From JAFKFJ01 sp963786445 (GTDB lineage: Bacteria > Pseudomonadota > Alphaproteobacteria > Acetobacterales > Acetobacteraceae): a DNA stretch of 64,000 bases. Every line of letters starts with the position of its first letter. Position 1 is the first letter of the stretch. This document shows, one piece after another, positions 8,227 through 16,471 of this stretch. The DNA is taken from the NCBI GenBank assembly GCA_963786445.1, contig CAWAZU010000001.1:124001-188000 (forward strand). Reading direction: 5' to 3'. Made by a program: the position numbers and the translations under genes. The notes under the pieces were generated by a model. It worked only from the letters and a program-made list of their open reading frames with translations, did not search any database and was not told the DNA's origin.

Positions 8227-9357
8227 CTACTGAGCGACAAGAAACGGATCCGCCCGCACAGGCGCAAATGACTGGTAAATGAGGTCGAACTGACCCCTTC
8301 GATTGGCCCGTCCGATACGGGTCCACAGGTCGGTGTGATTACATGCCGGGTTGATGAGCACTCTGCCCTGCGGTGCCTCGAAAGCGGTGCCAAGCACCAT
8401 CGGCCGCAGAGTATCGGGATCCATTGAGTTGGTTTCGGCTAGCGCCTTCGCGAAGATGTGAACCTGGAAGTAGGATGCCTCTGCGCACATATTTGTAGGT
8501 TCGTCCTCGCCGTAGCGCTGCTTGTATTTACGGACAAATGACTGGTTAGACTCACCGCCGACGTTCTGGAAGTATGGCGCCGCCGTGACGTGGTTTTCGC
8601 CGACATCAAAGCCCATTGCGCGGATCTCCGTCTCGGTCGTGGTCAGGCTGGCGATCGGCAACACTTTCGGGTCCAGCCGGGCTTCGGCATGGCTCTGGTA
8701 GAGATACGTTGTAGAATCGCCCACCACGGTCGAGAAGATAACGTCCGGTTGCAGGTCGCGCACGGCGCGCATGACCGGGCGGAAATCGCGCCGCTGCGCG
8801 CGCAGGCTGAGATAAGTCTCGCCCACCACCGCCCCCCCGTTCCGGCGCACCACTTCGCGCATGATGCGGTTGGACTCGCGGGGATAGATATAGTCCGACC
8901 CAATGAAGTAAAAGCGATTGCCGTAGTGCTGCATCAGATATCTGCACAGCGCCACGCTGTTCTGGTTTGGTGCGGCGCCAGTGTAGATGACGTTCGGCGA
9001 TAGCTCAAAGCCCTCGTAGAGGGTCGGGTACCAGAGCAATCCATTGAGGCGTTCAACGACCGGAAGAACGGCCTTGCGACTGCTGGAGGTATAACATCCG
9101 AAGATCATCGTGACGTCGTCAGCCACCATCAATCTTTTCGCGTAGCGACCAAACGACGCGGCTTCGGAGGCCGGATCGTAGAGGACCGGCAGTATTTCGC
9201 GTCCGTTGACGCCGCCCCGGCCGTTGATTTCGTCGATCGCCATTAAGGTGCCGCGAAGTTGAGTCTCTTCGATCAGCGCCATGAAGCCAGTGCGTGAAAA
9301 CAGCACCCCGACGCGCCATGGCGCGCCTGTGTTCGCCACCTCGCTCAAACTCGACAT
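8227..9357 (-). CDS. amiC: Amide sensor / negative regulator AmiC
   Basis: A 376-residue protein of the periplasmic-binding-protein fold without an export signal, as expected for cytoplasmic AmiC (385 residues in Pseudomonas). It starts VGVLFSRTGFMALIEE and contains TMIFGCYTSSSRKAVLPVVE and LLWYPTLYEGFE, the amide-pocket segments of the family. I chose the ATG at 9357 because a strong GGGAGGAG site lies just before it; the open frame upstream has no family similarity. AmiC binds AmiR in the absence of amide and releases it when a small amide such as acetamide binds. It is the first gene of the locus and shares its ligand class with the UrtA-like receptor. Confidence 0.92.
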   Translation of the reverse strand: MSSLSEVANTGAPWRVGVLFSRTGFMALIEETQLRGTLMAIDEINGRGGVNGREILPVLYDPASEAASFGRYAKRLMVADDVTMIFGCYTSSSRKAVLPVVERLNGLLWYPTLYEGFELSPNVIYTGAAPNQNSVALCRYLMQHYGNRFYFIGSDYIYPRESNRIMREVVRRNGGAVVGETYLSLRAQRRDFRPVMRAVRDLQPDVIFSTVVGDSTTYLYQSHAEARLDPKVLPIASLTTTETEIRAMGFDVGENHVTAAPYFQNVGGESNQSFVRKYKQRYGEDEPTNMCAEASYFQVHIFAKALAETNSMDPDTLRPMVLGTAFEAPQGRVLINPACNHTDLWTRIGRANRRGQFDLIYQSFAPVRADPFLVAQ

Positions 9358-9567
9358 ATCTCCTCCCGGCGCGTGTTTCTTGGCGTCGCGAGTGACTAAT
9401 GTCCCCCACGCATGCCTGATCTGCGCCTTCGCAGTCCCCTGCACGCTGAGCGGCGGCTGAATGAATGTCAAGTCGTGCTCGCGAGTGCCACTGAGGATCT
9501 TGCCCCCGCGGTGGTGAAGGAGGCCTTCGGCCGCCCCGGTCGGAAAACCGTCGGCGGGGCCGCGGAT
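9358..9567 (-). promoter_or_regulatory. Upstream region of amiC, cut by an IS630 remnant
   Basis: These 210 bp hold no convincing gene. A TTGACA hexamer lies at 9466-9471 (minus strand), about 110 bp before the amiC ATG, but no good -10 box is spaced 16-18 bp from it. A sigma-54 site was looked for; a TGGCAC is present but the GG-to-GC spacing is wrong by one. The region ends abruptly at the 3'-truncated IS630 transposase, so the native promoter may be incomplete or replaced by outward transcription from the IS. Confidence 0.35.
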
Positions 9568-10545
9568 CGAAGAACCGCTCGACCTGGTTGATCCAGGACG
9601 ACGAGGTTGGCGTGTAGTGGGCATGCCAGGCCGGCCGGCGGGCGAACCAGTCACGGATCAGCGCGGTCTTGTGGCTCGACGCATTGTCCGTGATGACGTG
9701 GACGTCGAGATCGGCGGGCACATTCTTCTCCACCGTATCGAGGAAGCGGCGGAACTCGTCGGCGCGGTGGCGCGGCATGCATTGGCCGATGATGGAGCCG
9801 GCCTTCACATCCAGCGCAGCAAACAGCGAGGTCGTGCCGTGGCGCTTATAGTCGTGAGTGCGCCGCTCGGCCTGCCCCGGCCGCAAGGGCAGCAGCGGCT
9901 GGGTGCGATCCAGCGCCTGGATTTGCGACTTTTCATCGACGCAAAGCACCAGTGCACGATCCGGCGGGTTGAGATAGAGGCCGATGATTTCCCGCACCTT
10001 CTCGACGAACAGCGGATCGGTGGACAGCTTGAAGGTTTCGCTGCGATGCGGCTGGAGCGAGAACGCTCGCCAGATGCGATGCACCGTCGAGACCGACAGA
10101 CCCGAGGCCCGCGCCATCGAGCGCGTGCTCCAGTGCGTCGCGGCGCGCGGCATCGTCTCCAGGGTGGTCGTCACCACCTCGGCAATCTTGTCGTCGCCGA
10201 TCTTGCGCGGCGCGCCCGGCCGGGGTTCGTCAAGCAACCCATCCAGACGCCGGGCCGCAAACCGCTTGCGCCAGCTTGCCACCGTGACCCGCGTCGTGCC
10301 GAGCCGCTCGGCGATTGCCAGATTGGTCAAGCCTTCGTCCGCCAGCAGCACGATCTCCGCCCGAACCGCATCGCCGCGCGCCGTCTTGCGGCCTCGCATC
10401 CGCGCCTGAAGCTCCGTCCGCTCACCATCAGTCAACTCGATCCTGACCGCGCTGCGTCCCGGCATCTTCGCCAATCTCCGATCCTTCGCCAGGAATACAG
10501 AATCAGAGCGCATATCATATGTCTAGAAATTTCTGGGACGGAATA
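9568..10545 (-). mobile_element. IS630-family element, 3'-truncated
   Basis: The transposase starts at ATG 10465 (MPGRSAVRIELTDGER) or an in-frame ATG 48 bp earlier. It shows the IS630 helix-turn-helix (LAIAERLGTTRVTVASWRKRF) and DDE core: LVLCVDEKSQIQALD, VHVITDNASSHK and TSSSWINQVERFF. The frame leaves transposase similarity right after NQVERFF, near 9567, so the last part of the protein and that end of the element are missing. The outer end probably lies near the TA in GAATACTAG (about 10541), next to the IS1380 copy. The element cannot transpose by itself. Confidence 0.8.
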
Positions 10546-10554
10546 CTAGTCTGT

Positions 10555-12118
10555 CCTATTCAGCGTGTTGCTGGTGTCGAGGCTGTCTGAGCCGAGGACG
10601 CGGTTGGTTTTGGCGCCTTTTTCATCGCTGTTTTGGCTTGGACGTGATCGGCGTTGGAGTTTCGGGACCGGGTGAGTTCGGGGCGATGGCCCCGTGTGTC
10701 ACGGACCGGCGGGCTGGAGGCTGAGCGCGATGCCGCGGAAGAGCATGGCTTCGGGGCAGGCGGCGGCGAAGGCGATGCGGATCCGCGTCGCGGTCTCGGT
10801 GACGCGCGCTGCGATCTTGAGCAGGCGCATCCGCAGCGTGGCGAACTCCGCGGTCGCCAGCGTTTGCTGCTTGGGGATCGCGGCGCGCAGCGTCAGCATG
10901 AGCCAGTAGGCGGCGGTGTGCAGCACCAGGCGCACCTGATTGGCGAGTGCCGAGCGGCAGGACGTGCGGTCGGAAGCGAGCTGACTCTTGTGCAGCTTGA
11001 TGAGGTTCTCGGCCTGGCCGCGTGCGCAATACAGCGTGTCGTAGAGCCATTCGGCGCTGCCGTCGGCCAGGTTGGTCACCACGAAGCGGATATCCAGGCC
11101 TTGCCTGCTGGCCTCGATCCTTGCCGCCACCCGCCGCCGGCACTTCCAGGATTTGGCGCCGTAGCTGGCCTCCGCGTAGCCGCGCATCACGGTGGCCGGC
11201 GCTTCGGCGCGACGGACCCTGATATCGTCCGCGGTGGCCTCGACCAAGCGGCTCAGCACGGCGTTGCCGGGCAGGCCGAAGATGTAAGCCACGGCGTTTG
11301 CCTCGCACCACGTCATCACCTCGGGGCGGGCATAGTGACCATCGCCGCGGATGGTCAGCCGGGTCTTCGGCCAATGTGCCCGAATGCGGCGCACCAGGCG
11401 ACGGAGATGGCCGCGCACCTCCTCCCCGGACGGCGTCTTGCCCGGCCGCAGCAGCATCGTCACCGGACGAGAGGTAGCGGTGTCGTAGACATGGATGGGC
11501 AGGAAGCAGCGTTCGTCATAGTGCGCATTGAACAACGACATCTGCTGATGGCCATGCACAACATCGACGGTGTCGTCGATGTCCAGGGTGACGGCGGCAG
11601 GCGGATGGGCGTAGCTGGCGCAGTAGAGGTCGACCATGGCGTAGCTCATGCGCATCACCTCGCGTAGCGTCGGCGCATTCTCCCAGCGTGACATGGTCGG
11701 CTGCGAGCACAGGTCGCGACCGGTATCGGGCAAGCGTCCGCAGGCCAGCTTGAACCCGGGGTCGCTGCGCAGATGATCGAGGTCGTCGGCGTCCTCGTAG
11801 CCGCAGGCGATGGCGAGGATGCGGGCGCGCAAGATGTCGGCGACGCTGTGCGTGACACACTGCGGCTTGCGCGGGTCGCTGATCAACGCCGCCAGTCGCT
11901 GGACGATACCCAGGCGGCGCTCGGCGGCCGCCAGCAGCATGACGCCGCCATCGGAGGTGAGCCGTCCGCCGTCAAAGGCAGCTGTGACTTTCTTGCGTCC
12001 GACGGCTGGAAAGCCGAACGGCTCAATCGTATCGTCGGGCATGGCGGGTGTGGCTCGGCGTGATCGTGGGAACGGATGGCTTCGACACCCAATTCGTAAA
12101 CTGCATCAGCAACTTATG
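10555..12118 (-). mobile_element. IS1380-family insertion sequence
   Basis: An IS1380-family element of about 1.55 kb around one full transposase gene. Its ends carry imperfect inverted similarity around GTTGCTG: CCTATTCAGCGTGTTGCTGG on the left and, reading inward from the right, CGCATAAGTTGCTGATG. The poor match at the outermost bases suggests the right end is slightly truncated or rearranged. On the right it cuts a kinase gene; on the left it abuts the IS630 remnant, so the two sides are not the halves of one interrupted gene. That points to deletion or recombination after insertion. Confidence 0.7.
10699..12042 (-). CDS. IS1380-family transposase
   Basis: A 447-residue DDE transposase with an uninterrupted frame. 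Family features seen are the opening GGRLTSDGGVMLLAAAERRLG, TLDIDDTVDVVHG with the first catalytic Asp, LTIRGDGHYARPEVM with the second, and a C-terminal GQAENLIKLHK containing the Glu. Length agrees with IS1380 transposases (about 440-460). The gene fills the element with short flanks. It is probably functional, although the degenerate right end may limit mobility of this copy. Confidence 0.93.
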   Translation of the reverse strand: MPDDTIEPFGFPAVGRKKVTAAFDGGRLTSDGGVMLLAAAERRLGIVQRLAALISDPRKPQCVTHSVADILRARILAIACGYEDADDLDHLRSDPGFKLACGRLPDTGRDLCSQPTMSRWENAPTLREVMRMSYAMVDLYCASYAHPPAAVTLDIDDTVDVVHGHQQMSLFNAHYDERCFLPIHVYDTATSRPVTMLLRPGKTPSGEEVRGHLRRLVRRIRAHWPKTRLTIRGDGHYARPEVMTWCEANAVAYIFGLPGNAVLSRLVEATADDIRVRRAEAPATVMRGYAEASYGAKSWKCRRRVAARIEASRQGLDIRFVVTNLADGSAEWLYDTLYCARGQAENLIKLHKSQLASDRTSCRSALANQVRLVLHTAAYWLMLTLRAAIPKQQTLATAEFATLRMRLLKIAARVTETATRIRIAFAAACPEAMLFRGIALSLQPAGP

Positions 12119-12987
12119 CGACGCCCGCCAGCGAATCGCTGCCATGCCGGCGAATAAGGTGGGCTAGCCCCGAGGACCGCGCACTCCATGCCCAGGAACG
12201 CGAACTCCTCGAACGGGTCGAGCAACCGCAATCGCCGGCTGAACTCCAGGCAGTCGATCGCCGCCGGCGGCTGGCCGAGATAGATGTGCTCCGGTCGCAA
12301 ATCGCCATGACCCTCCACGATCCGACCCGCGGCAAGACGCGCGCCGAGCAGACCGGGTTCCTGGCGCAGCATGGTGTCAACCGGCGCAAGCACTGCCTCG
12401 ACCATCCTCGCCGGGAGCGCCAAGCGGGGATCGTGAAGCACCTGGCGCGTGGCCGCCTGCTCCTCGCCAAAGCGCCCGAGGTAATCGGCTTGGGCGAGCG
12501 AGACCGGCTCGGCCGCCGCGTAGAACGCGCAGAGCTGGTCGGCGACGGCGGTGATCTCGGCCGACTGCAGCGTGCCGGAGCGAATCTTCGTGTCGAGCAT
12601 GTCCCTTTCGGGCAGCCGGCGCATGCAGACGAGCCAGTCGATCGGCTCGCCATTTCCGCCGAGACGCAGTCGACCGCCCAGATCGAGCAGGAGCGGCACG
12701 ATACCGAGATAGATGCCCGGAGCCAGCCGGGCATTCAGGCGTACCTCGATTTCACAGTTGCAGCGCCGCTGCGCGGGGCTGGCGAGGTCGACATGGGGCG
12801 TGGTCACCGGCTTCTTGAGCTTGTAGACAAAACAATCGGTCAGGAAGACCCAGGACATGCGGGTCTCGTGGGCCTCGACGCGGTGCGGTGAGTCGGGAAA
12901 TGACGAAGGCTGGCGCAGGAATGCCACCTTCTCCTGAAGCGATATTTCTCCCGTCGGTCGAACTCGATCCCCGCTCCATGACCTCAT
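12106..12987 (-). pseudogene. COG2187-type aminoglycoside-phosphotransferase-like kinase, truncated
   Basis: The 293-residue frame from ATG 12987 matches the N-terminal half of COG2187-type proteins: MSWVFLTDCFVYKLKKPV near residue 45 (ATP lysine), RLAPGIYLGIVPL, and GHGDLRPEHIYLG with AIDCLEF, the kinase catalytic loop and metal site. Similarity stops after SPAWQRFAGG at about 12118, where the IS1380 end begins, and the last few residues come from the IS. Relatives continue with a further helical segment and often a P-loop kinase domain, which are missing. It is divergent from an L,D-transpeptidase gene, with an FNR-like box between them. Its substrate is unknown. Confidence 0.75.
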
Positions 12988-13024
12988 CGTCGCCGCTCTG
13001 GGGTGCTGCTGTGAGCAGTGCCCT

Positions 13025-13038
13025 TTGATCTGCCGCAA
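13025..13038. promoter_or_regulatory. FNR/FixK-like box (variant half site)
   Basis: TTGATCTGCCGCAA lies in the 90-bp divergent spacer between the kinase remnant and the L,D-transpeptidase gene. The left half is a perfect TTGAT; the right half is CGCAA instead of ATCAA, a variant tolerated by FixK/FnrL-type regulators. The identical 14-mer recurs at 18532. Confidence 0.6.
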
Positions 13039-13076
13039 GGCGGGATGCGCACCATGCCGCGTAATGACCGATTCAA

Positions 13077-13950
13077 ATGAACCGTGCAATCCGATGCATC
13101 GGCGTGGCTGCCGTGGCCCTTCTTCTGGCGGCTTGCGCCAACCGGCAGCGGGAGCCGTCGCAGCTGCAGGTGACCCGTCGAGGCGCCACGCTTGCGCCTG
13201 TGGAATGGCCGCAGGTCCGCCTCGAGGCCGAACTGGTCCGGCTTCGCGCCGCGTTGGCCCGCGAGGTGCCGAACCACGCGCCCTGCGCGGGCGCGCACGA
13301 ACCCGATCGGATAAAGCTGGTGCGGGCGGCTCTTGCGACGGCCGACGTCGCGATCGACCGGCCGCAATTGATCGTCGTCGTCGACCGCAATCCACGGCCA
13401 CAAAAAATGTGCATCGGTACTGGCTCGCGCGGATGGCCCGTGGCAGCCAATCGGCGGCAGCAAGGTCTCCACCGGCCAAGCCGGCCGGCGAGGCTATTTC
13501 CTGACGCCGACAGGTGTGTTCCGACATTCCCCAGCGATTGTCGACTATCGTGCCGAGGGTACCTTCAATGAGAACCACATCCGCGGCCTCGGCGTGAAGG
13601 GAATGCGCGTCTGGGATTTCGGCTGGCAGCAGGCGCAGAAGGGCTGGGCTGCCCATGGCGAAGAGGGCGAGATCCGCTTGCTGATGCACGCCACGGACCC
13701 GGACTACCTCGACCAGCGTCTGGGGCGGCCTGCCTCCAAGGGATGCGTGCGCATTCCGGCCGCGATGAACCGATTTCTTGACCGCCACGGCGTGTTGGAC
13801 GCGAGCTACGAGCTTGCTGCTCAAGACGACGGACGCCTCCGCGCGGTGCTGCTGCCCGACCGGGAGCCGACCCCCCTCGCAGGGGACACGCTGGTCGTCA
13901 TCGACACATCGTCCGATCCGACGAGGCAGGGAAATCAGACGCCGCCATGA
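13077..13950 (+). pseudogene. L,D-transpeptidase lipoprotein (YkuD), frameshifted
   Basis: The first frame (from ATG 13077) has a lipoprotein signal ending LLLAACANR, so the product would be an envelope lipoprotein. It then carries a family-like segment to about residue 112 (QLIVVVDRNPR). The YkuD catalytic part continues in another frame through 13950, with LLMHATDPDYLDQRLG and SKGCVRIP, which hold the catalytic His and Cys. A single-base shift near 13400-13415, around the run CAAAAAATG, separates them. If real it abolishes the active site; if it is a sequencing error the gene is intact at about 290 residues. The enzyme would form 3-3 crosslinks in peptidoglycan. Its last 16 bp overlap the end of the convergent prs-like gene. 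Confidence 0.78.
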
Positions 13951-14897
13951 CATGCCGATATGGCGCGGGCGACACTCTCGCTTATGTCGAGCACGGTCAG
14001 GCGTTGCGCGATCACCTCGCCTGGCACGCCGAACGGCGGAACGGTGTCCCCGACCGCGATAGCCTCGATCGCCGTCGAGGCGAAGAGTTCTGGGGCCCCG
14101 CCGATGAACAGCCCATGGGCCGCGCCGGCGAACACCCGCGCAGCACCCGCCGCGCGACAGGCTTCGGCCGCCCGCACCAATGTCCCGCCGGAGCTGATCA
14201 GATCATCGACGATGATTGCCACCTTGCCGCGCACATCGCCGGCGAGAATCGTCCCGCTCACCACGCCGCCGCTTCGATACTTCTCCATATGGGCGTTTCC
14301 GACCTCTGCCCCGGTCAGTTCCTCCAGCGCTTGGCGGAACTGCTCCGCCCGCTTGGCGCCGCCCGCATCGGGTGAGACGGCAACCGCTGGCTCGCGATCC
14401 AGCAGGCGCGCGAAATGTGCCGCCAAGAGGGAGGCGCTTTCGATGTGCCAGGTCGGACAGCGGAAGGCGTTTTCGAATGCCGCCACGTTATGCACTTCCA
14501 CCGTCATCACTTGGTCCACCGCAACCGCCTCGAACATCGCGGCGACGTAGCGGGTGGTGACGGGGTCGTTTGGCTTGGTTCGCTGGTCCTTGCGCGCGTA
14601 ACAAAGATAGGGCGTAACAGCGGTTACGCGGTCCGCGCCGGCGTCCTTCAAGGCCCCGCAAAAGAACAGCAATCGGCAGAGCTTGTCGTTGCCGCTTTCC
14701 TGGTCATCGCCGTAGAGCGCGTGGATCACGAAGACATCGTGCCCGCGGACACTCTGCAGCGGACGCGTCTTGTGTTCTCCGTCTACAAAGCTCCGCTCCT
14801 CATGCGCGGCGAGCGCCACGTCGAGGCGCGCGGCGACGCGTTCAGCGAACGCGCGACTGCCCTGCAGGCCGAAGACCGACAGAGGACGGCGGTTCAT
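13935..14897 (-). CDS. Ribose-phosphate pyrophosphokinase-like protein
   Basis: A 320-residue member of the PRPP synthetase family, which makes 5-phosphoribosyl 1-diphosphate from ribose 5-phosphate and ATP. Motifs seen are the flexible loop CYARKDQRTKPNDPVTTRY near residue 100 and the PRPP-binding signature IIVDDLISSGGTL near residue 220. It is more divergent than housekeeping Prs. Its ATG overlaps the stop of the phosphoribosyltransferase gene (ATGA), implying coupled translation. A PRPP maker beside a PRPP user suggests a small nucleotide or ribose-phosphate salvage module within the low-oxygen cluster. Confidence 0.88.
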   Translation of the reverse strand: MNRRPLSVFGLQGSRAFAERVAARLDVALAAHEERSFVDGEHKTRPLQSVRGHDVFVIHALYGDDQESGNDKLCRLLFFCGALKDAGADRVTAVTPYLCYARKDQRTKPNDPVTTRYVAAMFEAVAVDQVMTVEVHNVAAFENAFRCPTWHIESASLLAAHFARLLDREPAVAVSPDAGGAKRAEQFRQALEELTGAEVGNAHMEKYRSGGVVSGTILAGDVRGKVAIIVDDLISSGGTLVRAAEACRAAGAARVFAGAAHGLFIGGAPELFASTAIEAIAVGDTVPPFGVPGEVIAQRLTVLDISESVARAISACHGGV

Positions 14898-15565
14898 GCG
14901 CTCTCCCGTTCGGTTGCGGACGCGAACGCCCGTGCTCGGTCGAGCAGGGCTACGACTTCGGCGTCCTGTATTTGGCGGAAATCGCGATAGAACTGTCCGA
15001 CACCCAAGAAGGCTTCCGCCGTATGAAGACAGACGATGCTGTCCATCTCTGTGCTCATCCGCCTGAGCGTATCCGGTGGGGCGACAGGAACGGCGAGCAC
15101 AACGCGCGCGGGCCCGCGTCGCCGCGTGGCACGCAAGGCGGCAAGCATCGTTGCGCCGGTGGCAATACCATCATCGACGACGATCGCGGTGCGGCCGGCG
15201 AGGCCCACCGGCTCCCGGCGCCCGAGATACACCCTCCGGCGGCGCTCAATCTCCCGCAAGGCATTCGCCTCGCCTACCTCAACATTCTCCGGTGCGACGC
15301 CAAGCCGCTCGATCAGCACCTGATCTGTGACGAGCTCGGGCGGGTTGCCTTCGGCGACGGCTCCGATCGCCAGCTCCTCTTCGCCCGGCGCCCCGATCTT
15401 GCGCACCAGCACGAGATCGAGCGGGGCATGCAAGGCCCGGGCGATCTCGAAGCCGACCGGGATGCCGCCGCGCGGCAAGGCCAGCACGACCGGGCTCTCC
15501 TGTTTCAGCGGCAGGAGCCGCGCAGCGAGCTGCCGGCCGGCACCATGCCGATCGGTGAACAGCAT
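14894..15565 (-). CDS. Phosphoribosyltransferase family protein
   Basis: A 223-residue type I phosphoribosyltransferase-fold protein. The PRPP-binding motif TAIVVDDGIATGATM lies near residue 125, and LALPRGGIPVGFEIARAL near residue 25 is typical of the COG1926 group. The base or acceptor is not known for this group. Start at ATG 15565 follows a GAGGAG site 9 bp upstream. The upstream hydrolase frame continues over the first 287 bp of this gene in another phase, which is unusual. The stop overlaps the prs-like start. Confidence 0.85.
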   Translation of the reverse strand: MLFTDRHGAGRQLAARLLPLKQESPVVLALPRGGIPVGFEIARALHAPLDLVLVRKIGAPGEEELAIGAVAEGNPPELVTDQVLIERLGVAPENVEVGEANALREIERRRRVYLGRREPVGLAGRTAIVVDDGIATGATMLAALRATRRRGPARVVLAVPVAPPDTLRRMSTEMDSIVCLHTAEAFLGVGQFYRDFRQIQDAEVVALLDRARAFASATERESA

Positions 15566-16226
15566 AGCCTTTCTCCTCGGACGCAGGCACGAGATGCCGC
15601 AGGAACCAGGCACGCGCCATTCGCACCACGGCTTCCAGCGTGCCCGGCTCTTTGAACAGATGGCTTGCATCGGGAACGACGTCCAGGCGGCGCTCGCACC
15701 GCAACTCGGCGTAGGCGGCCCGGTTCAGAGCCAATACATCGACATCCCTGCTGCCCACGATGAGCAGCGTTGCGGCGGCAACCCGACCCAGCGCGTCGCC
15801 GGCGAGATCCGGGCGTCCGCCGCGGCTGACGACGGCCCGCACGTCCCTGCGGGTCGCCGCGTCGACCAGCGCAGCAGCCGCCCCAGTGCTGGCACCGAAG
15901 AAGCCGCTCGGCAGTCCGCCGGCGACGGCGCTCTGCGCCGTCCAATCCGCGGCCGCGCCGAGCCGTTCGGCGAGCAGCGCAATATCGAACACCTTCGCTC
16001 GCTCCGCCGCTTCGCACTCGGTGAGAAGGTCGAACAACAGCGTAGCGAGCCCGGCGCGCTGCAGCGCCTGCGCGGCGAAAGTGTTGCGCGGGCTGAGCCG
16101 GCTCGAGTCGCTGCCATGCGCGAACAGGACAATACCGCGGGCCACTTCGGCCGGGAGGCCGAGTAGCCCCTCGGTACTGAGCGGCGGCAGAGTAACCGGG
16201 ATCGTCCGGCATTCCGGAACTGTCAT
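15279..16226 (-). CDS. Alpha/beta hydrolase (dienelactone-hydrolase-like), over-extended C terminus
   Basis: The first 215 residues or so from ATG 16226 form an alpha/beta hydrolase of the group that accompanies COG1926 phosphoribosyltransferases. Visible are VLFAHGSDSSRLSPRN, nucleophile elbow GASTGA, LLIVGSRDVDVL with an acid, and DASHLFKEPG with the catalytic His. Relatives end shortly after WFLRHL (about 15580). Here the frame runs on for some 95 residues of low-complexity Arg/Ala sequence, overlapping the next gene until 15279. The native stop was probably lost, or a base is missing near 15570. An AGGAAG site precedes the ATG. An FNR/FixK-like box lies 124 bp upstream in the divergent promoter. 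Confidence 0.75.
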   Translation of the reverse strand: MTVPECRTIPVTLPPLSTEGLLGLPAEVARGIVLFAHGSDSSRLSPRNTFAAQALQRAGLATLLFDLLTECEAAERAKVFDIALLAERLGAAADWTAQSAVAGGLPSGFFGASTGAAAALVDAATRRDVRAVVSRGGRPDLAGDALGRVAAATLLIVGSRDVDVLALNRAAYAELRCERRLDVVPDASHLFKEPGTLEAVVRMARAWFLRHLVPASEEKGYAVHRSAWCRPAARCAAPAAETGEPGRAGLAARRHPGRLRDRPGLACPARSRAGAQDRGAGRRGAGDRSRRRRQPARARHRSGADRAAWRRTGEC

Positions 16227-16349
16227 CGGTGCGGCTTCCTGTGGTCCGATTGGACGGTCGTTTGCCGGCAGACGGCATTGATCCCGAGCAAATGTCGACG
16301 CCTGCTGACGAGCGTCAAGCGCTCGTGCAGCGGCCGGCGCCAGACGGCC

Positions 16350-16363
16350 TTGATCCAGATCAT
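16350..16363. promoter_or_regulatory. FNR/FixK-like box
   Basis: TTGATCCAGATCAT matches the FNR/FixK consensus TTGAT-N4-ATCAA at all but the last base. It sits in the 245-bp divergent spacer, 109 bp before the nitroreductase ATG and 124 bp before the hydrolase ATG, and could serve either promoter. Confidence 0.75.
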
Positions 16364-16471
16364 GGGCGCGGCCGTGATCGCCGCTCATGACTCGCAACGC
16401 CAAAGCCTACAGTCAGGGACACTGGCCGTGGATGGCATTGACGTTCTCCAACTGGGCAAGGAGTGTTGCCG

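Noticed and set aside
9421..9500. Sigma-54 promoter upstream of amiC
   Set aside because: A TGGCAC is present, but the distance from GG to the downstream GC is one base short and there is no TTGC.
13935..15565. PRPP synthetase and phosphoribosyltransferase genes as part of a toxin or defence module
   Set aside because: Both have full metabolic PRPP motifs and the neighbours are metabolic; nothing suggests NAD depletion or ADP-ribosylation.
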